From positions 434,001-498,000 of the forward strand of contig NZ_MDDP01000010.1 of NCBI RefSeq assembly GCF_001999725.1: 64,000 nt of DNA, read 5' to 3'. The notes beneath the pieces were generated by a model. The model ran no database searches. It was given only the letters and a program-made list of their open reading frames with translations, and had not been told where the DNA came from. Positions 43,185 to 51,330 of this stretch are shown piece by piece. Each line of letters starts with the position of its first letter. Position 1 is the first letter of the stretch. A program made the translations under genes and the position numbers. This DNA comes from Cellulophaga omnivescoria. Lineage in GTDB: Bacteria > Bacteroidota > Bacteroidia > Flavobacteriales > Flavobacteriaceae.

Positions 43185-44108
43185 TTATGTGTAATCGCTA
43201 TAAGGGATTTCTAGTTTATTAATTTGTTTAATAATATTTTTTTCTCTTTTAAAACTTATAAAATCTATGGTAACTTTATATTTTTTATGATACACGGTGT
43301 GTATAATTATAAATGTTCTTTTGTTTCTGCCACCGCCCACTGTTTCTTTAGTTGTGTGGGTAATAACATTTGTAGGTATTATTTTTTTTACAAACGGATT
43401 TATTAAGTTTTTAATAATGATGTAATTTTTAGAACTTTCTATATAGCCCATTTGTGTTGTAAAAAGTAACAAAAAAAGAAATGTACCTGTACTAAATATA
43501 AAATATCCTGGATCTAGGTAGTTGGAAATAAACAGTTCTAGCAATAATATAATAGAGGAAGTTAATGCTATTAATATAATTACTTTTATTAGTGTAATAT
43601 AAAATGGTATGGGTGTGGTTTTGTTGGTAATAGCAATAGTGCTATTAGTAACAGGTTTACTTATTTTTATTTGTTTATTACCAAAGGTGTTGTCTAAGTG
43701 TAAACGTAGTTTCCAAAAGTTAGTGTAGTAGGCTTCTTTTAGGTATATTTTTTTATTGTTTTTTAGGTGTATGGTAAGTCCTTTTTCATAAATGGTAAAA
43801 AACATAAATTTTGAAGGTACAGAACTATGTAACTCAATACTTTTTACTTCATTATAAGTATATGTTTTAAATATGCCAATTTTAATGTTTTTAGCGTTTG
43901 CTCTATAAAAAATGAGACTTTTTAAGGCATAATAAATGCCATACGTTACAAAGGCCATAAAGGCTATTAAAAATAATATAATTTCTTCTTTAGTAATTAG
44001 AAGTACATAAAGAAAAACCAAAATGGTAATAAAAAAAAATAGTAAAAATATGTACAGAAAGTTAAATCTGCTGGTTATGGTTGCATTTCTTATGTTGTTA
44101 CGCATCAT
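43185..44108 (-). CDS. Membrane protein of unknown function with PH-like segments
   Basis: A 307-residue integral membrane protein with two pairs of hydrophobic helices (about 17-40 and 45-68; 168-188 and 200-220). Each pair is followed by a soluble part (about 70-150: RANAKNIKIGIFKTYTYNEV, and about 222-307: KNYIIIKNLINPFVKKII) with a pattern similar to bacterial PH/YdbT-like domains. The duplicated plan is visible from order alone; I do not assign a family. Starts at residue 1 or 2. Lies 11 bases before the exported CC-motif protein gene. Confidence 0.65.
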   Translation of the reverse strand: MMRNNIRNATITSRFNFLYIFLLFFFITILVFLYVLLITKEEIILFLIAFMAFVTYGIYYALKSLIFYRANAKNIKIGIFKTYTYNEVKSIELHSSVPSKFMFFTIYEKGLTIHLKNNKKIYLKEAYYTNFWKLRLHLDNTFGNKQIKISKPVTNSTIAITNKTTPIPFYITLIKVIILIALTSSIILLLELFISNYLDPGYFIFSTGTFLFLLLFTTQMGYIESSKNYIIIKNLINPFVKKIIPTNVITHTTKETVGGGRNKRTFIIIHTVYHKKYKVTIDFISFKREKNIIKQINKLEIPYSDYT

Positions 44109-44210
44109 TTTGTACCTAAATTAAAAAGTACAAATTAAGGTATATAAAGGGTATTGTAATGCGCTAATGTTTATTTGTAGGAGTTAGGCATATTACCGTT
44201 GCTTAATAAT

Positions 44211-44396
44211 TTATTTTTTAGCTTCTTTACGGTAAGCATTTAAAATAAGTATAGCCATAAATGCCCAAATTAACCTATATACCCATATATTTATATCCTT
44301 GCCAAAAAATAGCACAGTTTCTGCATCTCTCATAAAACTATATACAACATTTACAAGGGCAAGTGCTACACCAATAATTAATATTGTTTTTCTCAT
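44211..44396 (-). CDS. Small two-helix membrane protein
   Basis: A 61-residue protein with two hydrophobic helices (about 4-20 and 37-55; TILIIGVALALVNVVYSF and WVYRLIWAFMAILILNAY) joined by a short acidic loop. The ATG at 44396 is chosen; an upstream in-frame start at 44474 would overlap the preceding gene by 59 bases. No family recognised. It sits between two other array genes. Confidence 0.6.
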   Translation of the reverse strand: MRKTILIIGVALALVNVVYSFMRDAETVLFFGKDINIWVYRLIWAFMAILILNAYRKEAKK

Positions 44397-44415
44397 AGCT
44401 GTTAAAACTAGTGTT

Positions 44416-44919
44416 TTATTTCTTTTTTTTAAGTTCCGAATTAATTTTCTTTTCCAATTTCTTAATCTCTGCAAAAGGTAAATTAAGGGCTAAAAAATAA
44501 TTTCCGTTTCTAATTTTACTATTTACGTAAAAGGCATTAATAATTTTGTTGTCTATAAACAAACCTATGCTTTTACGCTCTTCAAAAGCTATGTCTGTAG
44601 CAATTTGCATTTTAATATCTCCTTTGGGTGTAAAGGTTAAATTTAAACCAAATTGTTTTTCTCCGGTATTTCCAAATGTAGCATCTATACCAACAGTAGA
44701 ACATTTTTTAATAGCTGTAATAGGAATTAATGTTTGTGTGTTTACGTATTGTAGTTTATTAAAATCTGGAACAAAAACTTTTACTCCAACAGAATCGTTT
44801 AAAATATAAAAGCCAGATTTTAAATGGCTTGTTCTGTCTGTTTCTTGTGTATATTGACAAGTGCCGGTGAAGTTTATAAGAAATAGAAAAAAGAGTAAGG
44901 TGTAGGTTTTTATAGTCAT
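44416..44919 (-). CDS. Exported hypothetical protein
   Basis: A 167-residue protein with a signal peptide ending near residue 21 (GTCQ). The mature region predicts beta-strands (GFYILNDSVGVKVFVPDF, FGLNLTFTPKGDIKMQ) and a basic helical tail (KKLEKKINSELKKKK). I recognise no family. It lies 10 bases after the gene for a DUF4190-like membrane protein and 19 bases before the two-helix protein gene, consistent with one operon. Confidence 0.62.
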   Translation of the reverse strand: MTIKTYTLLFFLFLINFTGTCQYTQETDRTSHLKSGFYILNDSVGVKVFVPDFNKLQYVNTQTLIPITAIKKCSTVGIDATFGNTGEKQFGLNLTFTPKGDIKMQIATDIAFEERKSIGLFIDNKIINAFYVNSKIRNGNYFLALNLPFAEIKKLEKKINSELKKKK

Positions 44920-44929
44920 AATATATTTT

Positions 44930-45286
44930 CTAAAACCCTTCTAAACCTGTTGACGCCGCATCAAAAAACAATAATCCTGCAATAAGCATAATATAAAAAA
45001 TTATCCATATTAAAGAGATAACTACACCTGCAATGGCAAGCCCTCGCGGACGATTAAAAAGTCCAATTATAGATAAAACAAGTCCTAAAATCCATATTAA
45101 GTGCCCCACAATAGGAATACAATATAAAATGTAAGCAAGTATAGAGATTATAAAACCTGCAATGCCTATTGGGTTAGATTTGCCATTGTTATTGTTTTGA
45201 TTAATAATAATAGGTTGCGCTTGGTAAGTTTCTTGTTGTTGCTGTTTTTGGTTGTCTTCTTGGTTGTGTGGTGTAATGTCACTCAT
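44930..45286 (-). CDS. DUF4190-like small membrane protein
   Basis: A 118-residue protein with a Gln/Asn-rich cytosolic N-terminus (QKQQQQETYQAQ, INQNNNNG, about 1-40) followed by two long hydrophobic segments (about 41-75 and 85-110) separated by FNRPRGLAIAGVVI, the pattern of DUF4190-like proteins. It is the first gene of the minus-strand run, with a 166-bp gap back to the tRNA pair. Function unknown. Confidence 0.68.
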   Translation of the reverse strand: MSDITPHNQEDNQKQQQQETYQAQPIIINQNNNNGKSNPIGIAGFIISILAYILYCIPIVGHLIWILGLVLSIIGLFNRPRGLAIAGVVISLIWIIFYIMLIAGLLFFDAASTGLEGF

Positions 45287-45414
45287 AAAAATTGGCTGTA
45301 TTTTATGGCAATATAAAAATAAGTGGGTAAAATAGTACCTTATTTTATAAGTTATGCGAATTAAAATTTTTAAAGTAAGTTAAAAGAGGTAAGAGGAAAA
45401 AAGGTATAAAAAGC

Positions 45415-45451
45415 AAAAACCCTTGAAAATCGTGAGATTAACAAGGGTTTT
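45415..45451 (-). terminator. Terminator of the tRNA-Gly/tRNA-Leu transcript
   Basis: A 10-bp stem (45416-45425 with 45442-45451) plus an inner AATC/GATT stem, followed by a minus-strand T run, directly after the tRNA-Leu 3' end. Confidence 0.82.
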
Positions 45452-45452
45452 G

Positions 45453-45536
45453 TACTCGAGATGGGACTTGAACCCATACGGACTAATGTCCATTGGATTT
45501 TAAGTCCAACGTGTCTACCAATTCCACCACTCGAGC
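45453..45536 (-). tRNA. tRNA-Leu (anticodon TAA)
   Basis: On the minus strand the sequence starts GCTCGAGTGGTGGAATTGG, with the long variable arm of leucine tRNAs. The anticodon stem-loop TTGGA-CTTAAAA-TCCAA gives TAA, the T-loop is TTCAAGT, and the 3' acceptor pairs with the 5' end. CCA is not encoded. It is the second gene of a two-tRNA transcript. Confidence 0.95.
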
Positions 45537-45581
45537 AAATTAGCTGTTATTACTAACAGGCAATTGGTATAATTTTTTCTG

Positions 45582-45653
45582 AGCGAAAAAAGGGATTCGA
45601 ACCCTCGACCTCCACCTTGGCAAGGTGATGCTCTACCCCTGAGCTACTTTCGC
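45582..45653 (-). tRNA. tRNA-Gly (anticodon GCC)
   Basis: Minus-strand cloverleaf of 72 nt starting GCGAAAGTAGCTC. The anticodon loop TTGCCAA gives GCC, the T-loop is TTCGAAT and the discriminator is U, as usual for glycine. Encoded 45 bases ahead of tRNA-Leu. Confidence 0.95.
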
Positions 45654-45690
45654 AATTTTTATGAGCGTACATCTTTATCAGATGCGGGTG

Positions 45691-45720
45691 CAAATTTAAG
45701 ACATTTTTCTAAACCACAAA
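45691..45720 (-). promoter_or_regulatory. Promoter of the tRNA pair
   Basis: On the minus strand TTTG (45717-45720), an 18-base spacer and TAAATTTG (45691-45698), 37 bases before the tRNA-Gly 5' end. Confidence 0.7.
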
Positions 45721-45795
45721 GCTATTTTCAAAAAAAATATCAATATTTTTTGTCTAATTTTAGAATTTATTTTCAAATAACATAAAATGAGCGTT

Positions 45796-48423
45796 TTACA
45801 CTTCATCTTTTTTTTGTGCGGAAAGCAATCTTTTTATTTCATTTAGTTTCATTAAGGCTTCTACCGGTGTTAGCGTGTTAATATCTAAATCAATTATTTC
45901 TTCTTTTAGCTCTAAAAGAAGAGGATCATCCATATTAAAAAAGCTCAGTTGCATTTCGTTTTGGGCATCTGTTAGCTTTGTTGTGAGCTCTTCACTAGAG
46001 TGAGATTTCTCTAACTTTTTAAGTATTTTATTAGCTTTAGAAATAACTTGCTGTGGCATACCAGCCATTTTTGCTACGTGTATACCAAAACTATGCTCGC
46101 TACCACCAGGAGTAAGTTTGCGCAAGAACAGAACATTATCTTTTAGTTCTTTTACAGATACGTTGTAATTTTTTATTCTGTTAAATGTTGCTGTCATTTC
46201 ATTTAACTCATGGTAGTGGGTAGCAAATAATGTTTTTGCTTGTGTTGGGTGTTGGTGTAGGTATTCTGATATTGCCCAGGCAATAGAAATACCATCATAG
46301 GTGCTTGTGCCACGTCCAATTTCATCTAACAATACCAAACTACGATCTGATAGGTTGTTTAGAATAGAGGCAGTCTCGTTCATCTCTACCATAAAAGTAG
46401 ATTCTCCCATAGAGATGTTGTCACTGGCACCAACTCTGGTAAATATTTTATCTACATAACCAATTTTTGCAGACTCTGCAGGTACAAAACTACCCATTTG
46501 TGCTAATAACACAATTAAGGCTGTTTGGCGTAATATGGCAGATTTACCACTCATATTTGGCCCTGTAATCATTATTATTTGTTGTTCTTCTCTGTTTAAA
46601 GTAACATCATTGGCAATATAAGTTTCTCCAACAGGTAATTGTTTTTCTATAACAGGATGTCTTCCGTTTACAATTTCTAAATCTGTAGAATTGTCTATAA
46701 CAGGAGCGGTATATTTATTGTCTGTTGCCAATTGTGTAAAACCACAAAGGCAATCTAATTGCGCAATTAATTGTGCGTTGTGCTGTACTGGCGCAATATA
46801 TTCTTGCATCCAAATTACTAATTTATTAAAAAGTTCTAACTCTAAAACTTGTATACGTTCTTCTGCTCCTAATATTTTGCTCTCGTACTCCTTTAGTTCT
46901 TCTGTAATGTAGCGTTCTGCATTTACTAAGGTTTGCTTGCGTATCCATTCTTGTGGTACCTTGTCTTTGTGGGTATTACGTACTTCTATATAATAACCAA
47001 ATACATTATTGCTAGCTATTTTTAAAGAGGTAATACCGGTACGTTCGGTTTCTCTTTCTAACATTTTATTTAAGTAATCTTTGCCAGAAAATGCCAAACC
47101 ACGTAGCTCATCTAACTCGGCAGAATATCCTTTGGCAATAGTTTCGCCTTTAAGCATATTAACTGGGGCATCTTCGCTAATCATTTCTTTAATTTTAGAG
47201 CGTAGTAGATCACAACCGTGTAATTGGTCTCCTATAAGTTTTACCGCCTCGTTTTTACTACTACTGGTAAGTTGTTTAACAGGTAGTATGGCTTCTAAAG
47301 AGTTTTTAAGTTGTACTACTTCTTTGGGTGATATTTTGGCTGTTGCTACCTTAGAAATTAAACGTTCTAAGTCTCCCATTTGCTTTATAGATTGTTGCAA
47401 CTGGTGTAAAATGGTATCATTAGCTTGTAAATAGCTAATAACCTGGTGTCTTCTTTTTATTTTTTCTACATTTTTTAAAGGCAAAGCCAACCAACGTTTT
47501 AGCATACGCCCACCCATAGGAGATATGGTTTTGTCTATTACATCTAAAAGTGTAACTGCATTTGGATTGTAAGAGTGGTATAACTCTAGGTTTTTAATGG
47601 TAAACCTATCCATCCAAATGTATTCTTCCTCAGCAATACGTTGTAGCGTATTTATGTGTTGTAGTTTGTGGTGTTGCGTTTCAGACAAGTAATGTAAAAC
47701 AGCACCAGATGCCATAATGCCCTGCTCTAGATGTGCAACGCCAAAACCTTTTAAAGTAGCGGTATTAAAATGTTTGGTAAGTGTTTCCTGTGCATAATCT
47801 TCCTGAAAAATCCAATCTTCTATAAAAAAGGTATGAAACTCGGTTCCAAATATTTTTAAAAAGTCTTTTTTATGTGTTTTAGAAACTAGGACCTCATTGG
47901 GAGCAAAGTTTTGTAACAATTTATCAATTTGCTCTTCTGTACCTTCTGATGTTAAAAATTCTCCGGTAGAAATATCTAAAAAAGATACACCTACTTTTTT
48001 TCTTCCAAAATGTACAGCACATAAAAAGTTGTTGGTTTTGGCAGATAAAATATCATCATTTAAAGCCACACCGGGAGTAACCAATTCTGTAACGCCTCTT
48101 TTTACAATGGTTTTGGTCTGCTTGGGGTCTTCTAACTGGTCGCAAATTGCAACACGTTGTCCGGCTTTTACCAATTTTGGTAAATAGGTATTTAAAGAAT
48201 GATGCGGAAAACCAGCCAATTCTGTTTTTTCTCCACCATTGTTACGGTGTGTGCATATAATCCCTAGTATTTTAGATGCTTTAACGGCATCATCACCAAA
48301 TGTCTCATAAAAATCTCCAACACGAAAAAGCAACATAGCATCTGGGTACTTTGTTTTTATAGCGTTGTATTGCTGCATTAAAGGAGTTACCTTTTTCTTC
48401 TTTGGTGTACTTGTTTTAGGCAA
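45796..48423 (-). CDS. mutS: DNA mismatch repair protein MutS
   Basis: Mismatch recognition ATPase acting with MutL on replication errors. The 875-residue chain has the domain-I mismatch-wedge motif [14 protein letters not shown] (residues about 33-46, the F-x-E that stacks on the mispair) and the core and clamp domains. The ATPase has Walker A GPNMSGKS near residue 620, [16 protein letters not shown] and the signature [16 protein letters not shown]. The C-terminal helical dimer region is present. It is monocistronic, minus strand, beside the tRNA pair. Confidence 0.97.
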   Translation of the reverse strand: MPKTSTPKKKKVTPLMQQYNAIKTKYPDAMLLFRVGDFYETFGDDAVKASKILGIICTHRNNGGEKTELAGFPHHSLNTYLPKLVKAGQRVAICDQLEDPKQTKTIVKRGVTELVTPGVALNDDILSAKTNNFLCAVHFGRKKVGVSFLDISTGEFLTSEGTEEQIDKLLQNFAPNEVLVSKTHKKDFLKIFGTEFHTFFIEDWIFQEDYAQETLTKHFNTATLKGFGVAHLEQGIMASGAVLHYLSETQHHKLQHINTLQRIAEEEYIWMDRFTIKNLELYHSYNPNAVTLLDVIDKTISPMGGRMLKRWLALPLKNVEKIKRRHQVISYLQANDTILHQLQQSIKQMGDLERLISKVATAKISPKEVVQLKNSLEAILPVKQLTSSSKNEAVKLIGDQLHGCDLLRSKIKEMISEDAPVNMLKGETIAKGYSAELDELRGLAFSGKDYLNKMLERETERTGITSLKIASNNVFGYYIEVRNTHKDKVPQEWIRKQTLVNAERYITEELKEYESKILGAEERIQVLELELFNKLVIWMQEYIAPVQHNAQLIAQLDCLCGFTQLATDNKYTAPVIDNSTDLEIVNGRHPVIEKQLPVGETYIANDVTLNREEQQIIMITGPNMSGKSAILRQTALIVLLAQMGSFVPAESAKIGYVDKIFTRVGASDNISMGESTFMVEMNETASILNNLSDRSLVLLDEIGRGTSTYDGISIAWAISEYLHQHPTQAKTLFATHYHELNEMTATFNRIKNYNVSVKELKDNVLFLRKLTPGGSEHSFGIHVAKMAGMPQQVISKANKILKKLEKSHSSEELTTKLTDAQNEMQLSFFNMDDPLLLELKEEIIDLDINTLTPVEALMKLNEIKRLLSAQKKDEV

Positions 48424-48535
48424 ATTGAAAAATCTTAATGATTAACTTAAAAATTACAAAACGAATTTAAGTTTTTCTCTTTGGTTACAAAACCTTTGTT
48501 GATATTTGTGGATAAGTTTACTAGATATAAATAGA

Positions 48536-49069
48536 ATGAGAAAATTAAAAAATAACGAATTAGAGCGATTAAATATTGAAGAGTTTAAACAAGCAGAAAA
48601 AACGCCTATTGTTATTGTTTTAGATAATATTAGAAGTTTAAACAACATTGGGTCTGTTTTTAGAACAGCTGATGCTTTTTTAATTGAAAAAATATACTTG
48701 TGTGGTATTACGGCAAAACCGCCACATAAAGACATACAAAAAACAGCTTTGGGCGCTACAGATAGCGTTGCTTGGGAATATGTAGAAGAAACACTACCTC
48801 TAGTGCAAGAGTTAAAAAGCAATGGTTATAAAACACTTGCTGTAGAACAAGCAGAAAATGCTACTTTTTTAAATGATTATAAGGTTAATGAAAACCAAAA
48901 GTATGCACTAATTTTTGGTAACGAGGTTAAAGGTGTGGCACAAGATGTAGTTACAGCTAGTGATGTGGTTTTAGAAATTCCCCAATACGGTACAAAACAT
49001 TCTTTAAATATTTCTGTAAGTGCAGGTGTTGTGGTTTGGGATTTGTGGTCTAAACTAAAAGACAAATAA
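48536..49069 (+). CDS. TrmH/SpoU family RNA 2'-O-methyltransferase
   Basis: A 177-residue SPOUT-fold methyltransferase using S-adenosylmethionine. Motif 1 is LDNIRSLNNIGSVFRTADAF, motif 2 LIFGNEVKGV, and motif 3 EIPQYGTKHSLNISVSAG, forming the trefoil knot. It lacks an extra N-terminal RNA-binding domain, so it is the compact type; its target (a tRNA or rRNA ribose) cannot be told from sequence. The ATG at 48536 is chosen over an upstream TTG at 48506. Confidence 0.92.
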   Translation: MRKLKNNELERLNIEEFKQAEKTPIVIVLDNIRSLNNIGSVFRTADAFLIEKIYLCGITAKPPHKDIQKTALGATDSVAWEYVEETLPLVQELKSNGYKTLAVEQAENATFLNDYKVNENQKYALIFGNEVKGVAQDVVTASDVVLEIPQYGTKHSLNISVSAGVVVWDLWSKLKDK

Positions 49070-49093
49070 AACATCTTTTTAGTTTTAAGGCAT

Positions 49094-49119
49094 AAAAAAA
49101 GACCCAACTAAGTTGGGTC
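49094..49119 (-). terminator. Terminator downstream of folK-dNK
   Basis: An 8-bp perfect stem GACCCAAC with GTTGGGTC (49101-49108, 49112-49119), followed on the minus strand by T7. It is 116 bases past the folK-dNK stop; the plus strand has no T run. Confidence 0.7.
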
Positions 49120-49234
49120 CATTATGTAGTTTGAGTTAGTTAGTTCCTCTGTTAAGAGATATGCAATTAAAGAAAACGTTTTCAATATTGCAAATAAATT
49201 GTGAAATAACTGTTAATTTAATACTTGTCTTTTT

Positions 49235-50380
49235 TTAAAGATTACGTAATATGTAACCTTGTATTTCGTGTAAAATGTACTCATAATCAGAGTCATTAGC
49301 TACAAAATCTAGGTCGCTTACGTCTATAATAAAGGTGTTTTGTTGTGGGTAACTTTTTATGAAATCTAAATAACCTTTGTTAATTTTTTCTAGATAATCA
49401 GTCTGTATATCCTGTTCATATTCACGACCACGCTTTTTAATGTTAGCAATTAAGCGCTCTGTGTTTTGGTATAGGTATACAAAAACATCGGGCTTTTTTA
49501 CATCTTTATACATTAAATCAAATAACTTACGGTACAGTTTAAACTCATCTTGGTGTAAGGTTACTTTTGCAAATATGAGCGATTTAAAAATGTCATAATC
49601 ACTAACCATAAAAGACCTAAATAAGTCTAGCTGTGATGTATCATCTGAATATTGCTGGTAACGGTCTGCTAAAAAAGACATTTCTAAAGGAAAAGCATAC
49701 CTTGTTTGGTCTTCATAAAACTTAGGTAAAAACGGGTTATCTGCAAAACGTTCTACAATAAGTTTGGCATTGTAGTCTTCAGATATTTTATTAGCTAAAG
49801 TAGTTTTACCTGCACCAATGTTACCTTCTATTGCTAAAAACTGAGCTTTTGCCAATAAGCTTTCTCTGTTAGGGTATAACCTTCTTTCTGTACGTTCTAT
49901 AGTGCCTTTGTCTTTACATTCCTGAAAAAGGTTTCTAGAGTCTTTGTTTAATATTGGATGGTAAAATTGCGGACCAACATCTGCAAGTGGGCGTAATACA
50001 AAACTTCTAAATTGCAAGTTTGGGTGTGGTACCACTAATTTATCTGTGTTAATTATCTCTTTGCCAAAGTATATAATGTCTATATCTATGGTTCTGGCTT
50101 GGTAACCAGCTTCATCTGTACGTTGTCTGCCTAAATCTTTTTCTATTTTTAAAATTATATCTAAAAGCTCAAAAGCATCTTTAGTTGTGTTAATAGATAC
50201 ACAGGCGTTTAAAAAGTCATCCGACTCAAAACCCCATGATTGGCACTTGTAAACTTTAGATATACCTACAATATCACCAGCTTTTTCTTTTAATAAAAAA
50301 ATGGCATCTTGTAGGTTTACTATTTTATCACCTAAATTACTACCTATAGATAGGTATGCAGTTGTAACGTTCTTCTTCAT
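49235..50380 (-). CDS. folK: Fusion of FolK (HPPK) with a deoxynucleoside kinase
   Basis: A 381-residue bifunctional protein. Residues about 5-165 are 6-hydroxymethyl-7,8-dihydropterin pyrophosphokinase (YLSIGSNLGDKIVNLQDAI, then RTIDIDIIYFG and VVPHPNLQFRSFVLRPLADV), a folate synthesis enzyme. Residues about 180-381 are a deoxynucleoside kinase with Walker A GNIGAGKT, VERFADNPFLPKFYED, and a lid KKRGREYEQDIQ. This joins folate synthesis to deoxynucleoside salvage in one chain, an arrangement known from Bacteroidetes. Both halves look intact. A separate transcript on the minus strand. Confidence 0.92.
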   Translation of the reverse strand: MKKNVTTAYLSIGSNLGDKIVNLQDAIFLLKEKAGDIVGISKVYKCQSWGFESDDFLNACVSINTTKDAFELLDIILKIEKDLGRQRTDEAGYQARTIDIDIIYFGKEIINTDKLVVPHPNLQFRSFVLRPLADVGPQFYHPILNKDSRNLFQECKDKGTIERTERRLYPNRESLLAKAQFLAIEGNIGAGKTTLANKISEDYNAKLIVERFADNPFLPKFYEDQTRYAFPLEMSFLADRYQQYSDDTSQLDLFRSFMVSDYDIFKSLIFAKVTLHQDEFKLYRKLFDLMYKDVKKPDVFVYLYQNTERLIANIKKRGREYEQDIQTDYLEKINKGYLDFIKSYPQQNTFIIDVSDLDFVANDSDYEYILHEIQGYILRNL

Positions 50381-50512
50381 TTAAAAACAAAGTAAATAAA
50401 ATAGTTTTTAAGGCACTATCTTAAAATTAAATATCTTTTTTGTAAAGGTATTAAAAGCTTAACTTAAGTATCTTTACAAATTAGTTGTAATTTATATTAG
50501 TAGTTGCTTTTT

Positions 50513-51223
50513 ATGAACAAAACAGATAAAAAATTAGCCTTAAAAATTTATTTATACCTAGGAGCACTTTTTATAACTTCTTTGGTAGTTTCTAATTTAA
50601 TTTTTCAAAAGTTTTTTATTTGGCAACCTTTTGGAGACGTTACTATTTTTGGCGCTACTTTGTTTGAGATTTCTGTAGGGGTTTTGCCTTATCCTGTTAC
50701 TTTTTTGTTAACCGATTTAATTTCTGAAATCTACGGTAAAAAAAATGCCAACCAAATTGTGGTTGCAGGTATATTTGCATCTTTTTTTTCGTTATTAATT
50801 GTGTATTTGGCATCCTCAGCTCAAGCCACAAGTTGGTCTTCTGTTAATAACGCAATGTTTAAAGATGTTTTTGGTAATACCATTTTGGCAGTTACAGCGT
50901 CTATGTTGGCGTATTTGTTTGCGCAATTTGTAGATATACAGGTGTATCATTTCTGGAAAAAATTAACAAAAGGTAAACATCTTTGGTTGCGTAATAACTT
51001 TTCTACATTCTTTTCTCAGCTTGTAGATACGGGTACAGTTTTGTTGCTTTTGTGTTCTTTTGGAGAAATTGCATGGGGTAAATTTACGGGTTTGTTAATT
51101 AGCGGTTTTATTTTTAAGATAATTATAGCATTTATAGACACCCCTTTCTTGTATTTATTCGTATATATAATGAGAAAAAGATTTAATTTAAAAATAAACC
51201 AAGAAATAACATTAGAGTCATAA
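50513..51223 (+). CDS. Queuosine precursor transporter (YhhQ/VUT family)
   Basis: A 236-residue, six-helix membrane protein of the DUF165/VUT-1 family; characterised members import 7-cyano-7-deazaguanine or related queuosine precursors. Typical motifs are LPYPVTFLLTDLISEIYGKK, FVDIQVYHFWKKLTKGKHLW and LRNNFSTFFSQLVDTG. The ATG at 50513 is chosen over an upstream TTG at 50504. It is a single gene on the plus strand between folK-dNK and AsmA. No queuosine synthesis genes are present in the window. Confidence 0.93.
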   Translation: MNKTDKKLALKIYLYLGALFITSLVVSNLIFQKFFIWQPFGDVTIFGATLFEISVGVLPYPVTFLLTDLISEIYGKKNANQIVVAGIFASFFSLLIVYLASSAQATSWSSVNNAMFKDVFGNTILAVTASMLAYLFAQFVDIQVYHFWKKLTKGKHLWLRNNFSTFFSQLVDTGTVLLLLCSFGEIAWGKFTGLLISGFIFKIIIAFIDTPFLYLFVYIMRKRFNLKINQEITLES

Positions 51224-51330
51224 TAAAACTGGCTTATTATTGTTTTAATTGTAAGATTTATATCACAGCTTTAAAAACAATAATTTGTTTGTCTGGTTTA
51301 GCTAAATTTAAAAGATAAAAATAGTTCTGT

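Noticed and set aside
45453-45653. Integrase attachment site at the tRNA pair
   Set aside because: No integrase gene and no repeated tRNA 3' end were seen in the neighbouring variable region.
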